DNA of 64,000 nt from Clostridia bacterium (GTDB lineage Bacteria > Bacillota > Clostridia > Christensenellales > Aristaeellaceae): contig JAFWQA010000006.1 of the NCBI GenBank assembly GCA_017509255.1, forward strand, positions 1 to 64,000, in the 5' to 3' direction. The position numbers and the translations under genes were made by a program. Every line of letters begins with the position of its first letter. The first letter of the stretch is position 1. The notes beneath the pieces are model-generated. The model did no database searches, had not been told where the DNA came from, and saw only the letters and a list, made by a program, of their open reading frames with translations. Positions 43,601 to 50,775 of this stretch are shown piece by piece.

Positions 43601-43624
43601 TTTCATTTCCTCCTTGTCAGGAAA

Positions 43625-43642
43625 TGGCGCCCTTCGGCGCCA
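43625..43642 (-). terminator. Hairpin between tig and clpP
   Basis: TGGCGCC-GAAG-GGCGCCA on the minus strand, 57 nt after the tig stop and followed by TTTCC. Very stable stem with tetraloop, little T-run; likely a partial terminator or mRNA-stabilising element. Confidence 0.45.
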
Positions 43643-43699
43643 CTTCTCCTGTGGCTTTTCGATAAGGAAAAGCCTGTTCTGTTTCGTTAACCTTCCGGG

Positions 43700-45184
43700 T
43701 TATTCCTTGGTTTCCTCTTCCTTGGCTGCCGTCTTCTTTGCGGCCGTCTTCCGGGGAGCTTTCTTCTTTTCCTCGGCAGCGGGAGCCTCTTCGGTCTCCG
43801 CCTTTTCCTCGGTCTTCCCGGCAGTGGACTTCTTGGCCGTCGCCTTCTTGGCGGCGGGCTTCTTGGCGGGCTTTTCTTCGGCTTCCTCCGCCTTCTTCTC
43901 CGTCACCTTCGCGTCCTTTTTCATCAGCTCGACCGTCTTCTGGATCGCGGCGGTATCCTTCAGATAATTCCGCTGTTCCTCGCTCAGGTTCTTCTTGAAA
44001 TCTTCGACGCTCTGACCGTAGTTCTCGGCCTGTTCGGCGATCACAGCCTCAACGTCTTCTTCGTCCGGCTCGACCTTCTCGGCATTCTTGATGGCTTCCA
44101 GCACCAGCTCGGTCTTCACGCGGCGTTCCGCCTGGCCCATGTACTGAGCCTTCAGCTGTTCCATGGTCTGGCCGGTATATTTGAGGAAGTCTTCCATGCG
44201 GATGCCCTGATAGCTCATGCGCATTCCCATTTCACGGACCATATAATCCGCCTGATCGTCGATCATGGCTTTCGGAATATCTACGGTCGCGTTGTCAACT
44301 GCCTTCTCCACCAGGGCGTTTTCCACGGCAATGTCATTGTTCTTGTTCACCCGCTCGGTCAGCTGGCGTACGATATCCGCCTTGTACTCCGCAAAGGTGT
44401 CAAAGTCGCTGACATCCGCTGCGAAGTCATCGTCCAGTTCGGGTTTTTCGACCGTCTGAATGCCGTTGACCTTCACATGGAATACAGCGGGCTTGCCCTT
44501 CAGGTTTTCAGCGTGATACTCCGCGGGGAATGTCACGTTCAGATCCTTTTCCTCGCCGATGTTCATGCCGATCATCTGTTCCTCAAAGCCTTCAATGAAG
44601 GAATGGCTGCCGATGACCAGGGTCTGTCCCTGCGCGGTACCGCCGTCGAAGGCGATGCCTTCACAGGTCCCGGCGTAATCCAGGTTCACGGTATCGCCGT
44701 TCTGAACAGGGCGGTCATCCACGTCGATCGTCCTGCTGGCTTTTTCCTGATCCTCGGCGATGCGGGCGTCGACAGCTTCATCCTTCAGCGTCTGCTTCTC
44801 CACTTCGACCTCAAGCCCCTTGTACTCGCCCAGGGTAACGTCCGGACGCACAAAGACCTCCAGATGGAACTGCAGCTCCTGGCCGGAACCGATCTGGTCC
44901 AGGGAGATTTCGGGCTGATCCACGGGATGAAGGTCAAATTCCTTCACAGCCGCTTCATACGCTTCCGGGAACAGAATCTCAAATGCGTCATCATAGAAGA
45001 TGCCTTCCCCGTACAGCGTCTCGATCATCCGCCGGGGCGCCTTGCCTCTGCGGAAGCCGGGTACATTGATGCGGCCCCTGTTTTTCAGGAATGCCTTCTG
45101 CATGGCTTCATCAAACTGCTCGGCGGGAATGGCAAAGGTCAGTTTCGCCTTGTTTCCGGAAAGCTTCTCATAGGTATGGCTCAT
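43700..45184 (-). CDS. tig: Trigger factor with Lys/Ala-rich tail
   Basis: A 494-residue ribosome-bound chaperone and prolyl isomerase. N-terminal ribosome-binding part with GFRRGKAPRRMIE, FKBP-type domain (VNLDYAGTCEGIAFDGG) at about 155-245, then the helical C-domain. The last 60 residues are added: repeats of AKKPAAKK, ATAKKSTAG, EAPAAEEKKKAPRKTAAKK, resembling histone-H1-like tails. Usual length is 430-450. It heads the proteostasis cluster behind a good promoter. Confidence 0.96.
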   Translation of the reverse strand: MSHTYEKLSGNKAKLTFAIPAEQFDEAMQKAFLKNRGRINVPGFRRGKAPRRMIETLYGEGIFYDDAFEILFPEAYEAAVKEFDLHPVDQPEISLDQIGSGQELQFHLEVFVRPDVTLGEYKGLEVEVEKQTLKDEAVDARIAEDQEKASRTIDVDDRPVQNGDTVNLDYAGTCEGIAFDGGTAQGQTLVIGSHSFIEGFEEQMIGMNIGEEKDLNVTFPAEYHAENLKGKPAVFHVKVNGIQTVEKPELDDDFAADVSDFDTFAEYKADIVRQLTERVNKNNDIAVENALVEKAVDNATVDIPKAMIDDQADYMVREMGMRMSYQGIRMEDFLKYTGQTMEQLKAQYMGQAERRVKTELVLEAIKNAEKVEPDEEDVEAVIAEQAENYGQSVEDFKKNLSEEQRNYLKDTAAIQKTVELMKKDAKVTEKKAEEAEEKPAKKPAAKKATAKKSTAGKTEEKAETEEAPAAEEKKKAPRKTAAKKTAAKEEETKE

Positions 45185-45248
45185 GAATATCTGTCCTCCT
45201 GCGTTCTTTCACAAATAAATACCCGGCGCGCATAACACGCCGGATAGC

Positions 45249-45277
45249 ATTGTAGCACAACCGATTTCGTTTTGCAA
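45249..45277 (-). promoter_or_regulatory. tig operon promoter
   Basis: TTGCAA (45277-45272), 17 nt, TACAAT (45254-45249). A GC-rich imperfect hairpin follows in the leader. Confidence 0.85.
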
Positions 45278-45300
45278 CAGGTTCCCTTCGGAAGTCTTTT

Positions 45301-46398
45301 TTACCACGGATCTCCCACTGCCGGCACCAGCTCGCTTTCCCCTACTCCGAGGATATCCGCTGTGCTTCGGGAGGAAAGATGTGGCTTTCCCTGCTTGATC
45401 AGGCAAAGCTGATGTCCCATGAAAACAATGCAGGAGGATTGTCCCCCGTCCAGGTTGAAGCCCAGCGTGCAGCCCTTTTCCAGCATTTTTTCGGCCAGGA
45501 AGCGTACGCTGTCTCCGTTGCTGCGTTTTACCCGACCCTCCAGCATCATAAACCAGTAATGCCCCTTCTTCACCATGCCGACGGCGGTACGGGGCTGTTT
45601 GGTCGTGCCGTACTTCTTCAGGCCGGTCTCGTTCAGCTCCCCGTCTCGGATCAGGATCGGACCGAAGGCGAGCACGTCCCTGACCCCGGCTTCCAGATAC
45701 TGCTCCGACGTCATCTCATCGCTGTTGAATGCCTTCATATCCCCGTCGGGCCAGATCGCCAGGCAGTCCAGGTTCGGGAAATTCGCTGAATTCTTTTTGG
45801 GATATTTTTTCCCGAACACGGTACCGTTCCGGATGACCGTGCCCAGCTTTTTCCCCCAGCCGAGCCTGTCCTGCGCGTAATCGTTGTTGATGGCGATCAC
45901 GGTCCTGTTGCTTCTTGCGATTTTATAGGGATACTGGGGTTTTGACTTCAGCAGCTTATCCGGATTGTTCGCGATCATGTGCGGATGATCGCCGTCATCG
46001 GCACAGCGGATCTCCGCTTCATACCAGGTGCGCGCGGGCTTGGGCTGAATGATGCGCCTGACCTCCACCCACAGGGTCGCGCTCGCGTACCTCCATATTC
46101 CTTCGTCGGGATTCTCGTATACGAACTCTCCGCTGTCCAGAAATCCTTCCCCATTCAGCTCCGGAAAAGCCCCTTCCTCCGCGGTTTCCGCGGGACCCGT
46201 TTCTTCTTCGCCCTTTGTTTCTTCACCGGTGCTGTTGCCTTCTTCGGTTGCCGCTGCTTCTTCAGTTTTGGTATCCTCAGCTGCTTTTCCCGCCCGGCCG
46301 GCTGTCACTTCCTCCGGACTCGTCTCTGCTGCGCATGTGAAAAATCCCAAAAAACAAAGAAGAGCTGCCAGCAGCAAACCCGTTATCCGTTTTAACAT
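45301..46398 (-). CDS. Secreted phosphodiester glycosidase (NAGPA-like) domain protein
   Basis: A 365-residue exported protein (MLKRITGLLLAALLCFLGFFTCAA signal). A Glu/Thr/Ala-rich spacer at about 25-75 is followed by LNGEGFLDSGEF and then the glycosidase domain with AINNDYAQDR, FGPILIRDGELN, TAVGMVKKGHYWFMMLEG and FNLDGGQSSCIVFMG. The GFLDSGEF module and the glycosidase domain both match the C-terminal half of the fusion at 19042-21177. It likely cleaves a sugar-phosphodiester bond in a surface polymer, by family inference. It is 23 bp after purC. Confidence 0.85.
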   Translation of the reverse strand: MLKRITGLLLAALLCFLGFFTCAAETSPEEVTAGRAGKAAEDTKTEEAAATEEGNSTGEETKGEEETGPAETAEEGAFPELNGEGFLDSGEFVYENPDEGIWRYASATLWVEVRRIIQPKPARTWYEAEIRCADDGDHPHMIANNPDKLLKSKPQYPYKIARSNRTVIAINNDYAQDRLGWGKKLGTVIRNGTVFGKKYPKKNSANFPNLDCLAIWPDGDMKAFNSDEMTSEQYLEAGVRDVLAFGPILIRDGELNETGLKKYGTTKQPRTAVGMVKKGHYWFMMLEGRVKRSNGDSVRFLAEKMLEKGCTLGFNLDGGQSSCIVFMGHQLCLIKQGKPHLSSRSTADILGVGESELVPAVGDPW

Positions 46399-46421
46399 GC
46401 GGCATCTCCCCGTTCTTTTAT

Positions 46422-47141
46422 TCAGAAGCCCGTTCCCATCATCCTGTGCAGGACCTCCTGATAGGCCTCGGCCACGTCTCCCAGATCCCTGCGGAACCTG
46501 TCGATATCCAGCGGCTCATGCGTCTTGCTGTCCCAGAAACGTGCAGTATCCGGGCTGATCTCATCCGCCAGCAGGATCTTTCCTTTATATCTGCCAAATT
46601 CGACCTTGAAGTCGATCAGTTCAATATTGATTTCCCTCATATATTCGGAAAGGATGGCATTGATCTGCCGGCTCACGCGGCGGATTTCCTCCAGTTCCTG
46701 CGGTGTGGCGGCCTTCATGGCATACAGATGCGTGTGGTTCACCAGCGCGTCCTGTTCCATGTCCGTATCCTTCAGAGTGAATTCCAGCACCGGCTCATCC
46801 AGCTTCATTCCGACCGGAAGTCTTGTTCTCACGTGCATGCTGCCGGCTACCCGGTTGCGCACCTTGACGGCAAACGGCATCATCTCGCACCGCAGCACAA
46901 GGCTCTGTCTGGCGTCCAGCTGGCGTACGAAGTGGTTCTCCACCCCGTGTTCCCGGAGCAAGGTGAAGAGATGCTCACAAATGGCGTTGTTGACCTCGCC
47001 CTTGCCGATAATGCGGCCCCGCTTCAGGCCGTGAAAGGCCATAGCTTCGTCTTTGTAATAAACGACAGCCAGATCCGGGTCGTCCGTCGCGTAGACCCGT
47101 TTTCCCTTTCCTTCCTGAATCAGTTCTCTGATTTCCGGCAT
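46422..47141 (-). CDS. purC: SAICAR synthetase
   Basis: A 239-residue enzyme joining aspartate to CAIR in purine synthesis. Signature GKGKRVYATDD at the start, VRNRVAGSMHVRTRLP, LIDFKVEFGR and LADEISPDTARFWD. No other purine genes are adjacent. It has its own promoter. Confidence 0.97.
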   Translation of the reverse strand: MPEIRELIQEGKGKRVYATDDPDLAVVYYKDEAMAFHGLKRGRIIGKGEVNNAICEHLFTLLREHGVENHFVRQLDARQSLVLRCEMMPFAVKVRNRVAGSMHVRTRLPVGMKLDEPVLEFTLKDTDMEQDALVNHTHLYAMKAATPQELEEIRRVSRQINAILSEYMREINIELIDFKVEFGRYKGKILLADEISPDTARFWDSKTHEPLDIDRFRRDLGDVAEAYQEVLHRMMGTGF

Positions 47142-47174
47142 TCCTTCCGCTCCCCCGTTTCCTTTAACCTGATA

Positions 47175-47203
47175 ATTTTATCATTTCTTTCGGGTTTTCT
47201 CAA
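47175..47203 (-). promoter_or_regulatory. purC promoter
   Basis: TTGAGA (47203-47198), 17 nt, TAAAAT (47180-47175). Confidence 0.8.
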
Positions 47204-47291
47204 GCGGATAATCCTCTTCCCTTTTCAGCCAGATCGTACATTTTTGGTATCTTTTATGTTTTTGTTCGTTTCTCCTGTCCTAAGGAAAAAA

Positions 47292-49226
47292 TCATTTCCG
47301 TTCCGCGTGCCGCTCGCACTTGACCGCGTGCATCCGCGCGTCACTTTCCTGGATCATCTTCTCGATCGTTGAATTCTCATTCAGGCGGGTCACATAGATC
47401 CCGTAGCTGCATTCCACCGTAAAGGTTCTGTCTGCCTCCACGTTCAGCTTTCTCAGTTCTTTTTCAAACCGGATGGCAAATTGCTCCGCTGTCTTTTTCC
47501 CGGATTGCGGAAGCACAGCCAGAAACTCGTCTCCTCCCATCCGGGCCAGAACGGCGTTTTCCGGCGCGGCATGGCGGATGGCGCATGCCAGGGTAACGAT
47601 CGCAAAGTCTCCGGCAAGATGTGAATAATTGTCGTTGATCTTCTTGGTGTTGTCGCCGTCAAAGTAGATACAGGCGATGTTTTCTCTCCGCATACAGAGC
47701 GAATTCCATTGGGGGTTCAGCTGCTCCTCCAGTCCCCGCCGGTTGAACATGCGCGTCATCATGTCGGTCACGCTGCTGATCCTGCGCTCCTCATACAATT
47801 CAAGCAGCTGTTTCCTGGCATGCATGTTCCAGAGCGCTCCGGATATAATGACGTTCCACTGGTGGAAGAATTCATCCGGCACGGCTCCGTCGTCATACCG
47901 GGTCAGAGCGTATCCGAACGTATGATCCTTCTGATGCAGCAGCGTCAGGAAAAAGACCTGAGCCTCTCCGGCGTCCTCCAGCATTGGCGGGACAATGCAG
48001 CCCGTGTCAAAGCTGATCATAGGCATTCCGCCGTCCTGCCTGTTTCTGACGCTTGTCACAAGGCATGCCCGTTCCGTGATCTCCTCGGAAAATGATCGTT
48101 CTTTTTTTTCTTCCTCTTCATTTTCCTGTTCAAAAAGACAGAGATGGAAATCCCTTCTTCCGGATGCATCCTGGACCGTAAGATCTCCCAGCAGGATATC
48201 GTGCAGCTCCTGCAGGGTTTCACAGGTGCTCAGCTCGATGCTCAGATAGGTGATCTTGTTTTCATTGTCCCGCATTCTGTTCAGCCCGGACGCGTTCAGC
48301 CGGAGCATAGCGTTGATCGCGCTGTGCTTTGTTTTTCCGCATCCGCAGCTTTCCCCGAGCACCAGGCGGCCGGGCAGGCCGATCGCCTCCCCCGCCGCGT
48401 TTCCTTCGTCCCTGACCGCCCCGCGGATCTTCCTGTCCAGCAGCTCCATGGCTTGGGAAACCATCAGCTCGTAGTCCTGCGCGACGGTCGTCAGCGTCAT
48501 ATTGCTCACATTGAAATTATCCACATTGTCATAGCCCGTCACGATCACGTCGTCCGGGACACGGATCCCGTTCCTGTTCAGCGTGTTGACAAGACCGATG
48601 GCCATATAGTCGTTGGCGCAGATAATGGCGTCCGGGTCAAGACGGTTTTCCTCATAAAACTGCCGGTAGGCGATCGGACCGTCGCTGAGCCACATATTGG
48701 CATGACACACGGCCGCCTCCGGGACCTCCAGTCCGCGTCTTTCCATCTCCTCCCGGAATATTTTCAGCCGCAGGTCACTGTCCGGATGTCCCTGATATCC
48801 GGCCATGAAACAGATTTTTTTCGCGCCGTGTGCCTCCGTCAGGTGCTCCATCAGCATACGGATAGCGGAATAATCGTCCGTGTAGACCCGGTCGCCGGGG
48901 AAATTCCTGTAGCGGACGGAAACCATCGGGCAATGCACCCGTTCCTTCAGCATGCTCATCAGGTCATCCCTGAAGCCGTGAAGTTCATAGGTATCCGGCA
49001 TGGCCAGAATACCGTCCAGCTGCTCCACCGGTGCGAAGGACAGCATCCCCTTTTCCTGCGTATCGTAATAATTATTGCTCTGATGATATCCGACGGTGGA
49101 AAAAACGATCACGTCATAATCCAGGCGCTTTGCTTCCGCCTGGATTTTCCGGAAAACGACCTCATTGAAATAATTGTCCGTTCTGTTGTTGAAAACACCG
49201 ATGGTCCTTCTTTTCCCATGAATCAT
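47292..49226 (-). CDS. LacI-type sugar-sensor domain fused to GGDEF diguanylate cyclase
   Basis: A 644-residue cytoplasmic protein. Residues 1-290 are a LacI/PBP1-type ligand domain (TIGVFNNRTDNYF, SAIRMLMEHL, DAIICANDYMAIGLV, VTGYDNVDNF) but without any DNA-binding helix-turn-helix and without a signal peptide. A middle part of about 190 residues with a GAF-like feel follows, then a coiled-coil helix and the GGDEF domain with IACIYFDGDNTKKIND and intact GGDEF at 564-568. No RxxD inhibitory site precedes it. It should make cyclic di-GMP in response to an intracellular sugar. ATG 49226 follows GGGGG. Confidence 0.88.
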   Translation of the reverse strand: MIHGKRRTIGVFNNRTDNYFNEVVFRKIQAEAKRLDYDVIVFSTVGYHQSNNYYDTQEKGMLSFAPVEQLDGILAMPDTYELHGFRDDLMSMLKERVHCPMVSVRYRNFPGDRVYTDDYSAIRMLMEHLTEAHGAKKICFMAGYQGHPDSDLRLKIFREEMERRGLEVPEAAVCHANMWLSDGPIAYRQFYEENRLDPDAIICANDYMAIGLVNTLNRNGIRVPDDVIVTGYDNVDNFNVSNMTLTTVAQDYELMVSQAMELLDRKIRGAVRDEGNAAGEAIGLPGRLVLGESCGCGKTKHSAINAMLRLNASGLNRMRDNENKITYLSIELSTCETLQELHDILLGDLTVQDASGRRDFHLCLFEQENEEEEKKERSFSEEITERACLVTSVRNRQDGGMPMISFDTGCIVPPMLEDAGEAQVFFLTLLHQKDHTFGYALTRYDDGAVPDEFFHQWNVIISGALWNMHARKQLLELYEERRISSVTDMMTRMFNRRGLEEQLNPQWNSLCMRRENIACIYFDGDNTKKINDNYSHLAGDFAIVTLACAIRHAAPENAVLARMGGDEFLAVLPQSGKKTAEQFAIRFEKELRKLNVEADRTFTVECSYGIYVTRLNENSTIEKMIQESDARMHAVKCERHAERK

Positions 49227-49282
49227 GGGTAAACCCCCGTTCATTCTCTGGAATTGTTTGTTTGGATCATATAATAGATAAT

Positions 49283-49311
49283 ATTTTAACAGGGAACCTT
49301 CTATAATTCAA
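49283..49311 (-). promoter_or_regulatory. Promoter of the sensor-GGDEF gene
   Basis: TTGAAT (49311-49306), 17 nt, TAAAAT (49288-49283). Divergent from the LRR gene promoter 30 bp away. Confidence 0.8.
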
Positions 49312-49341
49312 GACCCGGAGTGTTCATTCCGCTTTCCTGCC

Positions 49342-49368
49342 TTGACATGCGGTATCCGTTCTTATAAT
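49342..49368 (+). promoter_or_regulatory. Promoter of the LRR protein gene (short spacer)
   Basis: Both boxes are perfect, TTGACA (49342-49347) and TATAAT (49363-49368), but the spacer is only 15 bp, two below optimum. This may mean activator dependence. Confidence 0.7.
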
Positions 49369-49445
49369 ATTTCTTCTGACGGTATGCGGTCGGGTTTCAC
49401 CCTTCTGCGCTTTTGTTCTGTTTCCGAAAAGGAGCTGACAGGATC

Positions 49446-50702
49446 ATGAAAAAAAGCCTGATTCTCTTTCTGATTTCCCTGCTTTGCCTTTCCGCCGTAT
49501 TCCCCTGCATTTCCGAAGCGGCGGGTCAACGTCCGGAAGTTACGGAATTCAAAGGCCTGAACGCGACTCTGAAATATATCAAAGAAAACCGGCCCCGGCA
49601 GCTGAACATAGGTCATGTCAGCTATAAGCCGCAGAATCTGAAAAAGCTCCTGGATGCCATGCCGGCCGGCAGTCAGCTTTTTTTTGAAAACACATGGAAT
49701 AATGCCGACTTTTCCGAAGCGGCTGAAACGCTGGATTTCAGTTCGGGTCGGGCCCGTATCAGTCCGGAGGATGTCAGCCTGCTGATTTCTCTGCTTCCCG
49801 GCCTGAAGGAAATCGATCTGGGAAAAGTCAGTCTTTCTCCCTCTCAGCTTCTTTCCGTCCGCAGTGCGCTTCCGGAAGACGGGACCCTTCGCTTTGAATC
49901 CTCCTGGGGAAAAGCGGACTTCACCGAATCGGCTGAAGAGCTTGATCTGAACAAAAGCAAAAAAAGCATTTCCGTCTCTGATCTGGAAGCCTTGATCGAA
50001 TTGCTTCCGGGTGTGAAAAAAATCAATGTTTCCGGTCACCGGGAGCTGGGCAACAAGGAGATCCCGCCTCTCATCGACAAGTATCCGGAAATAGAATTTG
50101 TCTGGCTGATCCGTCTGCCTGGCTCCTACTCCCTTGCCAGTGACGCGACAGCCTACTCCACGGCAAAGTCCATCGGAAAAGGTCATAAGCTGACCTCTGA
50201 TGAGCTCGGCCCGCTTCAATACGCAAAAGGGCTTCGTGCGCTGGATCTCGGTCATAACGCTGTCACCGATCTCAGCTTTCTCCGGGATTTTCCGGAAATG
50301 CGCATCCTGATCCTTGCGGATAATGATATTTCGGATCTGTCCCCTCTTTCGGATCTGAAGCACCTGCAGTACCTTGAGATATTCATGAACGATTTTTCCG
50401 ATCTGACTCCCCTGCAGAGCTGTACCGAGCTTCTGGATCTGAACATCTCCCGCTGCGACAAAGTCCGGGATCTTTCTCCCCTGGACGCCCTTCCGCAGCT
50501 GGAACGTTTCTGGTCTCCGCAGAACAACCGCATGCCGAAGGAGACCAAGGATCACTTCCTCGAAACCCATCCGGACTGTGAATCAAACTTTACCAACTAT
50601 CACTGCACCTCAGGCACCTGGCGGTATCACTGGCGGTACAAACAGTATGTCGCCATGTTCAAGTCCCACGTATGGACCCCGTTTGTTGAGCCCGAGGAAT
50701 AA
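49446..50702 (+). CDS. Secreted leucine-rich repeat protein
   Basis: A 418-residue exported protein (MKKSLILFLISLLCLSAVFPCISEA signal). Residues 30-215 hold two diverged copies of a unit (FENTWNNADFSEAAETLDF and FESSWGKADFTESAEELDL), each followed by a stretch scanning as L..LLPG.K.I..... . Residues 245-360 are classical leucine-rich repeats (LRALDLGHNAVTDLSFL, MRILILADNDISDLSPL, LQYLEIFMNDFSDLTPL). It ends with an aromatic tail (WRYHWRYKQYV). Binding of proteins or glycans outside the cell is likely; no enzyme motif. The antisense 402-codon frame over it is a shadow. Confidence 0.82.
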   Translation: MKKSLILFLISLLCLSAVFPCISEAAGQRPEVTEFKGLNATLKYIKENRPRQLNIGHVSYKPQNLKKLLDAMPAGSQLFFENTWNNADFSEAAETLDFSSGRARISPEDVSLLISLLPGLKEIDLGKVSLSPSQLLSVRSALPEDGTLRFESSWGKADFTESAEELDLNKSKKSISVSDLEALIELLPGVKKINVSGHRELGNKEIPPLIDKYPEIEFVWLIRLPGSYSLASDATAYSTAKSIGKGHKLTSDELGPLQYAKGLRALDLGHNAVTDLSFLRDFPEMRILILADNDISDLSPLSDLKHLQYLEIFMNDFSDLTPLQSCTELLDLNISRCDKVRDLSPLDALPQLERFWSPQNNRMPKETKDHFLETHPDCESNFTNYHCTSGTWRYHWRYKQYVAMFKSHVWTPFVEPEE

Positions 50703-50730
50703 AGTATCCATTCCGCTGCGGCGGAATGGG

Positions 50731-50764
50731 AAAAGGGACCGGATCATCTGATCCGGTCCCTTTT
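50731..50764. terminator. Bidirectional terminator between the LRR gene and the hydrogenase operon
   Basis: Perfect stem AAAAGGGACCGGATCA / TGATCCGGTCCCTTTT. A smaller hairpin CCATTCCGC / GCGGAATGG lies just before it at 50708-50729. Confidence 0.9.
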
Positions 50765-50775
50765 GTGTAGCAGGA

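Noticed and set aside
49362-50570. 402-codon minus-strand frame over the LRR gene
   Set aside because: The plus strand has a signal peptide, leucine-rich repeats, promoter, ribosome site and terminator; the antisense frame has none of these.
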